Positions 24,518 through 34,631 of a DNA stretch of 64,000 nucleotides are shown piece after piece. The notes beneath the pieces are model-generated. The model was not told the origin of the DNA. It did not search any database and saw only the letters and a list, made by a program, of their open reading frames with translations. Location: positions 496,001 to 560,000 of the forward strand of contig QPFY01000015.1 of NCBI GenBank assembly GCA_003665825.1, in the 5' to 3' direction. The position numbers and the translations under genes are program-made. The stretch is from Microbotryum silenes-acaulis. Lineage: Eukaryota; Basidiomycota; Microbotryomycetes; Microbotryales; Microbotryaceae. The first letter of the stretch is position 1. Each line of letters starts with the position of its first letter.

Positions 24518-25168
24518 AAGACCGTGCCTCCACTTGAACTTACGGCTGTCGTGTACTGGAGCACCTGGACAGTGTTGTCCAGAATGGCCCTGGTACGTCT
24601 TCTCTGAGCGAGCGAAGGCGGTTGAGCTGATCGCGAGCGTTGGGCGATGCGCAGACCTCTACTACCCCACCATGAGCTTGGCGTTCACAGCCACCTACCT
24701 CGGTCGTTTCAAAGCCGGAAGTTTAGAGGACCCGGCAATTCGATGTGCGTTGCGTGCGGATTTTTTTTTTGTTGAAGTTGCGGTGCAATGATGGTTGTAA
24801 TATGTTGACCCGATTCTGCTGCGAGCTGCGAGGGCGCATATGCAAATGGGAACAATAATGGCTAGCATGGCTAGCATGGGTTGGGTTGTTTTTCGTGAAT
24901 TTCCTTGACAATGCTCTGTTTGAAGGTGCCTTAGCAGCCCTGAGTGAGCGTAACGCGACAAAAAGCAAAGATGTGTTGTGTGTCTGGCTTGCGAGGCTTG
25001 TGTAACTAAGCTTGGCGCCGTTTTAGCTGCATTCACTCGGGCTCACTCGGAGTCACTCCGGAGTCTACTTGCGCGGTCTCGTTCGCTTCACTGCGATCGC
25101 CGTCAGGCTCGATTCACCCGGTTCGCTAACGCCGAGTCATTCCACACCTACCGCTACTCTGAATCGCC
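24518..25168. other. Intergenic region
   Basis: About 650 bp: ROM2 3' UTR, a poly-T run (24761-24770), a duplicated GCTAGCATG (24860-24879), then Ser/Thr-codon-like CTC-rich sequence leading to the next start. No gene seen. Confidence 0.5.
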
Positions 25169-27174
25169 ATGAGTCAACCCAATGGGCAGGAAGTGTTATG
25201 CATCGGCTTCGGAGCCTTAGGAGTGATGTATTCGTGGAGTGAGTCCATCATGCCTGGCGGGCGATCTGCGGAGAGACATGGTGAGCTCAGAGAAGCTCAT
25301 CCCTACGACCCACAGTCCTAGAGAAGAGTGGCTTGAAGGTCACCGCCATCACCCGACCGCACATGCTTGACACTATGCAGTCCCAGGGCATCACCATCGA
25401 AAGCGAAAAGTGAGATGAACTTCATCTTGGGACTGTGGCCCGCAAAGTAGCGGGGACCGGTGGCATTTGCAATCCGCGTCCGCCGTGGGCTTTGATAAGA
25501 TGCTGACCTTGCCTCGAGACGACTCAACATTGACCGAACCCCAACCCCACCCGGCGACCGCTCTGGCTGCCTGATCCCCTTTGCGATCCGTGACTGTCAG
25601 ATTCGGAACGATCAAAAACTGGAAGCCCCATAGATTGGTCGGCGACGCCGCGCACGCCAACGACCGATCGTATGCCTACATCGTCTGCTCGTTCAAAGCG
25701 TTGCCGGACCTGGTACCGACTGCCTCTCTCGTGGCCCCGTTCATCGAGGGCGAGCATGCGCAAGGGAAACCACCGACCATCGTGCTGTTACAGAACGGGA
25801 TTGGCATCGAGCACCCACTGCAGCTGACCTACCCACACGTCCCCATCATCTCTGTCGTCGCTTGGATCGTAAGTTTGGACCCGTGAATCTGGCCGTGCTC
25901 GCGCACGCCCTCCGTGCACGGTGCACGGTCTTCTTCATGCATACATCACGTGAAGTGCTGACTGCAAGCTGCTTTGTGCGAAATTACTAGGGGGCCAACC
26001 TGCTCAGGGAAGGCGACGCTATCCGCGTCACTCATGGTAAACTAGAGCGTCTGGTCATGTCCGTCCCCTGCTTCACCTGTGCTCTTCCCCCCATGGTCAC
26101 GATACTTACCCGGAAAAACTGCCCTGGCGTTGCAGAGGTCTCTATACGGGCGAAGGGCGTTCGACCACCCGAGGGGTCGCGGAAGATGACTTTGCCGATC
26201 CTGCAGGCTACATCGATGATCCGGATCGGAAGCGAGCGGGCCTCACCAGCACGGATCAATTCGCGAATGCCCTGCGAGCAGGCGGAGGAACGGTGGAAGT
26301 CGCCGCCGAGATCCAGGCAGCTCGATGGCTGAAAGCATTGTGGAACTCTGCACTTTCCAGCCTGTGCACTCTCTCGCGATCCACTGTCTCGGCGCTTCTT
26401 GCCCCCGAAGTGCTGCCGTTCACCCTTCCCGTCACCCGCCGGACCATGCTCGAGGTTCTATATGTTGCGAGGGCTTGGGGGTACTCCGAGGAAGCTGTGC
26501 CAATGAAGGCCATCGACGATACGCTCCGGATGACTATTCAATTGTATGCGCCTCAACCAACCAAGAATTCGGGAACAGCTCTGACCTCGGACGTCGTCAA
26601 TGAGAAGGCCGACTCCTCCCGACGGGCCACGCAGAATTTCAAGCCTAGCATGCTCTTGGATGTGAGTTGACCCTGACGAGAAAACCTGGTCTTATTAAAA
26701 CCTTGATGCCGGGATGTTCATACGAGTCAAAGCTTTTCGATCTGAACTCAGATCGAATATGGGCGTCCTTGCGAGCTTGAGCCAATCATCGGCTCCATCC
26801 TGGACCGCGCTCGAGCGCGAGGTGTCGCTACACCCCGACTCGACCTTGTCTACGCAACGTGAGTTTCCAAGCTCCTGCTCGATCTGCTGATTGAGGTAGC
26901 TGATGCTCATGCATGCACGGGCAATGTTACCAGGCTCAAGGTCCAGCAAGACAGTGCGCTGAAAGCCTCAAGCCAGCGACAAGAAAACCAAGAGCACATC
27001 AACCGTTGGACCCATCGAAAACCGCCTATCGCGGGTGCGGTAGACACGCATGCGTGGGACCGGCTCGCGCCCAAACTTGGCAGATTCAATTCCATGGACG
27101 CTGGTGGCGACATCTTGAGCGCGAGGCCGGATAAGAAACTGAGGGGGAAGCCGGTGGATCTAGATCTGGCTTGA
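25169..27174 (+). CDS. 2-dehydropantoate 2-reductase (ketopantoate reductase) family
   Basis: ApbA/PanE-type NADPH enzyme that reduces ketopantoate to pantoate for coenzyme A synthesis. Seven exons: 25169-25238, 25316-25409, 25601-25868, 25991-26058, 26136-26661, 26752-26858, 26934-27174 (457 residues). The Rossmann motif is at residues ~11-20 (CIGFGALGVMYSW). VLLQNGIGIE is the family's LQNG block, and RWLKALWNSALSSLC carries the catalytic-domain Lys and Asn. IEYGRPCELEPIIGSILDRARARG is the usual C-terminal block. The exon 4 donor (GTCCGT after 26058) was chosen because it alone keeps the GLYTGEG segment in frame. A basic/Gln-rich extension of ~70 residues ends the protein. Fungi carry several paralogues of this fold, so the substrate is inferred. 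Confidence 0.85.
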
Positions 27175-27370
27175 AGTGGGGCGCGGGTAGATCTGGCTCA
27201 GTATGAGACTTTAGTGCTAGCTCTCACATTTTAATGCCATTCCAATAATCTGGGGCTTAAAATACCTCACTTCGGTCCCGCCATTGACCTCACCCGAATG
27301 ATGACCTGATCAAGTCACGCCTTCAAGACTCCTGGGACCAGAGCTGACAGCATCAAATCGATCAGGCTCT

Positions 27371-27626
27371 CAGCCAGGACCCCAGAAAGCCCGCCGGAGG
27401 CGCACTTCGTTCTGTTGTCATTTTGAGGACCCAAAATCTTGGAAATCGTCGAGGCGCATTGCAAAAGATTGACGTTTTGGGACCAAAAACCACAATTTTG
27501 GCCTACCTTGAGCAGCCTTCGGCGTGACTTTGGGGCCCGTTCGCGTTCGAGACCCGCTTCGCGATGCTCGCGCTTGAACAGGCCACTGGTCATTTTTTGT
27601 TATCACTTTAGTGCAGTGGCTGTTGG
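27371..27626 (+). repeat. Left terminal inverted repeat
   Basis: Reverse complement aligns with 29089-29352 along its whole length, with small insertions. The inner end is GCAGTGGCTGTT, matching AACAGCCACTGC at the other copy. Confidence 0.75.
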
Positions 27627-27627
27627 T

Positions 27628-27825
27628 TTCTCAAAGAAGCCGCCAACTCCTCGACTCCAAACGACCGTCACCAAAGCATCGAAGCCAACGAAAGCAAACC
27701 TCCTGAAAAGAGGCGGATGATCGCGAGCCCACTTCGTGTGCTCCTCGGGAGTGAGCAGCTTTCGTTGGCTTCGATGCTTTGGTGACGGTCGTTTGGAGTC
27801 GAGGAGTTGGCGGCTTCTTTGAGAA
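27628..27825. repeat. Perfect 68-bp inverted repeat
   Basis: Arms 27628-27695 and 27758-27825 are exact reverse complements with a 62-nt spacer. The right arm belongs to the C-terminal part of the Ulp1-like frame. The left arm is an inverted duplicate placed between that frame and the left TIR. Confidence 0.95.
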
Positions 27826-28973
27826 TGATGCGACTCGTTGATTTGATGCTTGGTTTTCTGCTGCTTTGCCAGACTCTGCTGACGTGCTCTTGTTGCCGAG
27901 TGTTCCGGCACCGGATACCCTGCCAGAATTTGTCTTGGATTTCGCACCCGTAGAGTAGCTGTCTTCCCGTTGTTCCGTCTTGGATTCGTTTTTGATGTCC
28001 AGCTTCAGAAAGTTGAACAGCGTAAGGACGGCCGTCTGAGTAGCCGCGGTGATCGGAATGGCCGAGAGGGAGTTGATCACAGACCGCGTCCGCTTGTGCA
28101 TGTTGATGCGGGCTAAGACCCAATGATTATCGGTGCGAAGGGGTGAAACCCAGATTGACTTTGAGGTCGGCGCGTTGCGCATGCAATCGCCTAACTCGAT
28201 GAGATTCCGATACTGGTTTGGCGGGTCGAAATAGCAGGTTTTGAAGATCGAATGAGGATCGAATTCGGGAGTGCGAGCCAGTACCAAAGAGATGGCGGTA
28301 GAGGGTATGAGTTCGTACGATGTTTCGGAATCGGGATTCTGCACTCGATCAGCTCGAAGGACACTTTCAATTGACAAGTTCACCGCGGCTTCACCGAGCC
28401 AATCATGACCTGCGTAGAGACGCGTATAAGCAAGTTGCCTCAGATACGAGATGGACACGAGTGGCCAACTGAAGGACTGGTGTACTGCTGAGAATCTCAG
28501 AATATAAACCAAACTCGGTACTCCCCCGAGAAGAGGTAATGGTAGAAGGCCGTCTGGCTCTTGCCATTGCAGTCCGTTCAGTATGCGAAGTGCGACAGCA
28601 ATACGCTTGTGGTCAGTTCCGTTATGACGATGTTGTCCATCCATCGTTGAGCTCGCAGCGCCCAGCCCTGAAAATATTTTCCTCGGTCGCACTGCGACCA
28701 TAGTCGATCGGCGCCGAAGCGGCAGACCGATATTCATTCCTGCGTGCATTGATCAGAGCATCGGTGGCGAGAAGCGCGTCTCTGGTCTGAAGAGTCGGGT
28801 AGGGTAAGATCGAATACTGGACGGGCTCGTCTTTGGGCAACTCGATGTGAGGATCCACGTCGGCGGGAGCGACATCGAAGGCGACTGACTTGTCGGAGGA
28901 GCTCGGCAATCTTCATGTTGGTGAGCGGCGATAATCGATCGAAGTCATCGCCGTTCAAATAGTGGTCCGGCAT
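27631..28973 (-). pseudogene. Degenerate Ulp1-like (SUMO protease fold) gene inside the TIR element
   Basis: The main minus-strand frame, 28749 to 27631, resembles a C48/Ulp1 cysteine protease: a WL..(A)VN segment (HDWLGEAAVNLSIESVL) and a catalytic-His strand (TDNHWVLARINMHKRTR). The expected active-site Asp position reads INSL instead of a YDSL-type motif. The expected Gln...Cys-Gly block reads EQREDSYSTG, with Thr where Cys should be. Upstream coding sequence (ATG at 28973, MPDHYLNGDDFDRLSPLTNM, then 28909-28640 in another frame) needs a frame change to join it, so the gene looks broken. Ulp1 domains are known passengers or partners in several fungal and plant DNA transposons. The residue-level reading is my alignment by eye. 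Confidence 0.5.
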
Positions 28974-29088
28974 GGGATCATGTTGTCGTGCTATGCTCCA
29001 ATGTCAGAACGAAGTGAAGCGGAACGGAACCTGAACCCCTTCAATATGAGCAGTGGGAACTATTGGCGCCTAGTCGGCCTAATCCCTA

Positions 29089-29352
29089 ACAGCCACTGCA
29101 AGTGATTACAGAAAATGACTAGGGACCTGTTCAAGCGCGAGCATTGCGAACGAAGGCGAACGGCTGCGAACGGGCTCCAAAGTCACGCCGAAGGCTGCTC
29201 TCACTTGAAGGTAGGCCAAAATTGTGTGTTTGGTCCCAAAATGTCACTCCCTTGCAATGCGCCTCAACGATTTTCACGATTTTGGGTCCTAAAAATGTAA
29301 AAAAAACAGAAATGCGCCTCCGGCGGGGCTTTCTGGGAATTCTGGGGTCCTC
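29089..29352 (-). repeat. Right terminal inverted repeat
   Basis: Inverted partner of 27371-27626, beginning AACAGCCACTGC and ending near the TTTCTGG...GGGGTCCT block. Confidence 0.75.
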
Positions 29353-29462
29353 CTCCGAGTCAGCAAGGCTCAGCAAAGCTCAGCAAGCTATTGCCAAATC
29401 GCGAGTCCGTCTGGGCGTGGCGCCTCGCCCGTCTTGCTTCCCCACTTCACTCGAAGCCAGGA

Positions 29463-32400
29463 ATGTCCGCCGCTACACCTGCTCCAGCCGCGCCACCGCC
29501 GTCCGAATTTGCTATCATCCGAGAGGATCCCTAGTTAGTCGATGGCTCTCTGTTCCGCTTGCTAAAGGTGGCGAGCGGTCGAGCTGACTTTGTGAATGCG
29601 CTGCTCTACCGACGTCACCGCCAGCCTTCAACCGTTCGAGGGGAGCGTCAGGCATCGGTCAGTGAAGCTCCGCCGCCCGAGTCCTTCCCTTGTGAGAGGG
29701 CATCAATGGGCGGGTCCGGCCACTGATCTCGCTTGGTGTGATACACCGTACAGTGACACCGTCTACAAGCAATGGTTGCAGCAGATCGACAGCACTGAGG
29801 GTGGCCTCGACCGCTTCTCGCAGGGCTACCGTCACTTTGGGTTCAACGTCACGGCGCAGAACGACATTGTCTACCGCGAGTGGGCACCCAATGCGACCTC
29901 GGCATACCTCGTTGGCGACTTCAGTCAGTCGCCCCTCCGCTGAACTCTTCGCACCTTCGCATTCCTTCTTTCCTGGTTGCTTCTGCTTTCGCTTGTCCTC
30001 GGGTGGTGCTGCGTCCTTTTGAGCTCCCTTGAAGCAATGCTCGGTCTAGCTCCGCACCCATTGGGCGTGGGCCCCCACCCTTTCAATCGCCGCGTCCGCC
30101 TCCGCCTCGGCGCAGATTCGGCTGTTGGCCAACCGCTCCGCCCTCATAGTGGGGAGAGTGGCCCTCGGCTCGGCGCCGCCTGTCGTTCCCCCCCGCCCCT
30201 TGTTGGAGAAGGGGGGCTACCCCTCACTTCATTTGACTCGTTCGCGCCGCACTAACCCCTCCCCCGCGTGACCAGATGGGTGGAATCGCGACTCTCACCC
30301 GATGATGAAGAACGATTACGGCGTATTCGAGCTCACGCTTCAGGCTGTAAAAGGGCAAGCTGCAATCCCGCACAATTCTAAAGTCAAGGCAAGTCTTCGC
30401 GACGAGCTGAAAACCTTCCTGGTGGGCCAAGCTTTGATCGCTTTACCGATGGCGCGCTTTTGGACTCCTTTCTTAGATCTCGATGACGGCCCCGGGCATC
30501 GAAGGGCGCATCGAAAGGCTCCCAGCATGGGTCAAGTGAGCTCGTCTTCCTTCACCGCTGCGCAACTGTCGATTCACTGCGCTGAAGCCTGACCGTTCTG
30601 GTTCGCTCAGACGAGTTGTACAAGACCTCAGGGTTTCCCCCGTTTACGACGCCGTGTTCTGGAACCCGCCCAAAAAGCATCAGTTCAAGAACAAGCGGCC
30701 CCCTCAGCCCAGGGCGGTCAGAGTGTACGAGGCTCATGGTGCGAAGAAACGATTTTTGTGCTCAGTGTCAGGAATTGTCAAGTACGCTAAACTAACCTAA
30801 TGCTTGTTCTTTTGTACCGTTGCTTTCGGCATGCAGTCGGTATCTCCACTCCCGACCCCCGGATCGGCACTTATGACGAGTTCACTCGAAACGTGCTGCC
30901 AAGGATTGCTAAGCTCGGCTATAACACGATCCAACTCATGTGCGTGTGCCGTGCTATCGCTGATCGAGCACCAGCTTTGTCGCTCACACATATCTGCCCG
31001 CACACGGACAGGGCTATCATGGAGCACGCGTACTACGCCAGCTTCGGTTATCAGATCACTTCGTTCTTCGCGGCGAGCAGTCGATATGGTATGTCGAATC
31101 CATTCTCGTCCGGCAGGGGACAGAACGATGGTGTTGACCATGCTCGCAATTGCCATACGGCCCCAGGGACTCCTGAGCAACTGATGGAGCTGATTGACAC
31201 CGCTCACGGCATGGGAATCACCGTTTTGCTCGATGTTGTCCACTCGCATGCCTCCAACAACGCTCTTGACGGTCTCAACAATTTTGACGGCTCCGACCAT
31301 CACTACTTCCATGGCGGACCCAAAGGCAGGCACGAGCTCTGGGATTCGTGAGTCTGTCGCAGCTGCGGTGATGCAGTGCCGTCTGCTGATCGAAGAGCGA
31401 CAAATACGCTTGTTGCCTGCTCCCGGCCCTTCAGACGTCTCTTCAACTATGGCTCGCACGAGGTCTTGCGCTTCTTGCTCTCCAATCTGCGTTTTTGGAT
31501 GGAAGAATACCAGTTCGACGGCTTCCGCTTCGATGGCGTGACGAGCATGATGTACACTCATCATGGCATCGGCACGGGCTTCTCAGGCGGGTACCACGAG
31601 TATTTCGGGGAGAATGTGGACACGGAGGCCGTTGTTTACATGATGCTGGTCGGTCTACTTTATGAGATGCGCCTCCGCGACAGGGCTGCGCTGACGACAT
31701 GCACTTTGCGGGCAGGCCAATGACCTGATCCACGGTCTGTATCCGGGCTCAATCACGATCGCGGAGGACGTCTCCGGCATGCCGGCGTTGTGTCGCACTC
31801 CGAGGGACGGAGGCATCGGGTTTGATTATCGCTTGGCTATGGCCGTGCCCGACATGTGGATCAAGCTGCTCAAGGACGGACCCGGCGATGACGGTTGGGA
31901 CATGGGAAATATCTGCTTCACGCTCACCAATCGTCGCCACGGCGAAAAAAGCATCTGCTATGCCGAATCGCATGACCAGGCCCTCGTCGGCGACAAAACG
32001 CTTGCATTCTGGTTGATGGACAAGGAAATGTACACCAACATGTCCGACCTCACCGAGCTGACGGTCACCGTCGACCGAGGCCTCGCGTTGCACAAGATGA
32101 TTCGGTAAGTTGCATGCTCGGGCTTGCTGGCAAGGAGAGGCATGAACCTATCTAACTCGCCACATCTGGACCGACCGGCAGACTAGTCACGCATGCACTA
32201 GGAGGGGAGGGCTACCTCAATTTCGAGGGAAAGTGAGTAACTGGAGAAGGTGCACTGGCTGTATTACGGTGGGGACGCGCGGCTGATCTTGGCCCACGCA
32301 GTGAATTTGGCCATCCCGAATGGCTCGACTTCCCTCGCGCCGGGAACAACGATTCGTATCAGTACGCTCGCCGCCAGTTCAACTTGACGGAGGACCCCCT

Positions 32401-32836
32401 CTTGCGTTACAGATACCTCAACAATTTTGATGCCGCGATGAACCACCTAGAGGAAAGCTACCAGTGGCTCTCGTCGCCACAGGCCTACATTTCGCTCAAG
32501 AACGAATCCGACAAGGTGATCGTCTTCGAAAGGGGCAATTTGCTCTTTGTGTTCAACTTCCATCCTACCAACTCGTTTACCGACTACCGCGTTGGTACCG
32601 ACTGGCCTGGAAAATACGCGGTTGTGCTGAGTTCGGATGACAAAGAGTTTGGGGGTCACGGTCGCATCGACAAGTCGGTGGAACACTTCACAACCCCGAT
32701 GGAGTGGAACGGGCGCAGAAACTGGGTGCAGGTGAGTCCCTGCTGGAACATGAATGAAATCTTTCGCGTGCTCACCATCAGCCATGCGCATCAGCTGTAC
32801 CTCCCTTCGCGAACAGTGCAGGTACTCAAGCACTAG
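29463..32836 (+). CDS. GLC3: 1,4-alpha-glucan (glycogen) branching enzyme
   Basis: Transfers alpha-1,4 glucan segments to alpha-1,6 positions in glycogen synthesis. Fourteen exons: 29463-29533, 29625-29657, 29754-29923, 30276-30388, 30477-30535, 30611-30738, 30837-30939, 31012-31088, 31167-31347, 31435-31648, 31716-32104, 32182-32232, 32302-32731, 32795-32836 (686 residues; all phases close). A CBM48 domain ([19 protein letters not shown]) precedes the GH13 barrel. The GH13 motifs are DVVHSHAS (I), [10 protein letters not shown] (II, nucleophile Asp), [11 protein letters not shown] (III, acid Glu) and YAESHDQAL (IV). Intron 4 starts with GC (AAG|GCAAGT) rather than GT. The last intron (63 nt) is stop-free and in frame. 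The TIR element ends about 110 bp upstream, within the promoter. Confidence 0.96.
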
Positions 32837-33004
32837 CCACTGATCGGAGGAATCACTGGAGACTGGCGACTACTTAACATCGAGGCATGTCTGTGTGTGA
32901 GGTGTGGTCCCGAGCACCATAGCGAAACGGATGGTACGGCGAAGAAGTGAAGATGAAGATGAAAAAGATTGTCAATTGCATCCGAGACCCACTTTCACAC
33001 TTTC

Positions 33005-34026
33005 CTAGAGCTTCGCCAGCGCTTGCTCGCTCGTTGGGCACGGCCCACTCCATCTCTTCCCAAGCCAAAAAGCTATAATTTCGAAACGGTCCGAGCCAAA
33101 AAATGAACGAGTCTGGCCGTCATCGCGCTGCACGACGATCCACGGGAAGCCGAAAGCCCTAGAGCGGCAGAGGAAGGGCGATCAGCATGCGTTTCGCGTC
33201 TCTCATTTGAATAGTCGGAGAGGGAAAGGAACACATACCCTTCTTCGACCAGGGCAGCGGCCTCCGCCTTGATCCTGTCTTTGTTTTCAGTGCTCATGGA
33301 ACGCTCGACTAGTGCCTGCAGTTCTTGGTCGCTGAAGAGCGAGGAAGGCAACAACTTGCGCCAATTTTCCGGCTTGGCCGAGGCGCTCGCGGGCTGCAAT
33401 TTGTTCGCGCCCCAGATGGCGTTGAAGAAAATATCCGTGGTGCGGCGCAGACGGTCCGGGGAAGATTCCTCCACCTGACGTAGGAATCGGGCGACGGGCA
33501 TCGTATTGATGGGGAACGAGTCGGGAAACTCGAAAGGCAGCTGATCATTTCGGTTGTTGGCGCTCATAGTTCGCTTAGCACAGAGCAAAGTCATTCGATG
33601 ACTCGTGTGGACAACTCACCTTAAGAAACTCGCTCGCCAAAGGCAGGTCGACGCTGTTCATCCACTTGCACTTGTTCGCCACAGTCAATGGAGGCTTGTT
33701 GCCGCTAGCGACCATAACGCCTCTGCCAGGTGGTGCAGTGCGTCAAACCACAAAGCAAGTATCCACAGGGCAAATGTATGTATAAGCCTGATCTCTCAGC
33801 GTCTTGGACTGGATCCTCGGTGACTACAACTGACCCTAGGAAACGCTGCGTCGAGGCAGTCGCAGTACCACCGTCAGTCCGGATGAAAGGTGGGGAAGGC
33901 TCACTCCAAGCTCACCGGTTTCAAAACCAATTCAACAGCCCAAATCGGCTCGTAACGTTTCAGAACTTCATACGCGTTGCGAGCCCACGGGGATACACAG
34001 TCGTAATAGAACACAACGCGCGGCAT
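33005..34026 (-). CDS. HCCA isomerase/GST kappa-like DsbA-fold protein
   Basis: Thioredoxin-fold protein of the 2-hydroxychromene-2-carboxylate isomerase and kappa-class glutathione transferase family, probably glutathione-dependent and possibly organellar. Exons on the minus strand: 34026-33916, 33845-33835, 33722-33620, 33573-33239, 33158-33005 (237 residues, normal length). The N-terminal strand-loop YYDCVSPWA carries the family's active Ser. RFLGGVMVASGNKPP, FPINTMPVARFLR, EEGAFGFPWIVVQ and FFGSDRFEIIAFWLG are the other conserved blocks. The second exon is only 11 nt and encodes the middle of KP-RFLGG. Without it the conserved loop is lost and the phase fails. It converges on GLC3 with about 170 bp between stops. 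The substrate is unknown. Confidence 0.86.
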
Positions 34027-34631
34027 TGTCGAACGAAAGAGTGGGTGGAGGGTTGGAAGTGAACTTCAATGTGTTCAAGAGCTGGGAGTCGCCGGGTGCC
34101 TCTGAGGCTACTCGGGCAGCCGGCAGCCGATTGCACTAGACTGCACTAGATTGCACTCCGATTGCCGGCATTGTGCCTGTTGGATAGATCATTCTTGGCA
34201 TGGTTCATTATCAGTGGATCATTAGAATATTAGGGAATGCCGTCGGCGCGCGCGCCAATCGTTTCCGTAGCTTTTCTTCTCTTTTCCGCTCACTGGTAAC
34301 TCACTGTTTCGGACTTTACGACCGTGGACCGTATCGACACAATCTGATCGTTTGGTCGGACAACGAAAGTTACGAGAACTGTGCGGAAATCTATCCGACC
34401 CAACCGAGCCTTGTTCCCGGCCTCGCGTCCCTCCGGCTCCCCACTTCTGTGTCTGCGTGCGCCGTGCGCAGGTCGGTCTTCTGGTCCGATCTCAGTTATT
34501 GACAATCACTTGCATATGTGGACTCCCTGGGACAATAATTTAGAGGTTGCCTCATGGTATTGCTCTGCGTATCCCTGCTCTGGGATGCTAGTTCAAAGGC
34601 TTATGAATAAAATACAGGCCCTGGACGGAGC
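34027..34631. other. Intergenic region
   Basis: About 600 bp between the 5' end of the HCCA-like gene and the 3' end of SFC1 (both on the minus strand). It contains a three-copy 10-bp tandem (34131-34160) and otherwise nothing I can support. Confidence 0.5.
34131..34160. repeat. Three imperfect tandem 10-bp repeats
   Basis: TTGCACTAGA, CTGCACTAGA and TTGCACTCCG in tandem. Confidence 0.75.

Larger units (their letters stand above)
27371..29352. mobile_element. TIR element with Ulp1-like ORF, transposase not recognised
   Basis: Two long inverted copies bound the segment: about 27371-27626 and, reversed, 29089-29352. They share blocks such as CTGTTCAAGCGCGAGCAT, CCAAAGTCACGCCGAAGGCT, GGTAGGCCAAAATTGTG and TGCGCCTCCGGCGGG with small indels (roughly 80% by eye). 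Between them lies one long minus-strand coding region (see the Ulp1-like entry) and a perfect 68-bp inverted repeat. The layout suggests a class II DNA element with long terminal inverted repeats. I could not identify target-site duplications or a transposase. The outer ends may run somewhat beyond the given limits. It sits about 110 bp upstream of the GLC3 start codon. Confidence 0.65.
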
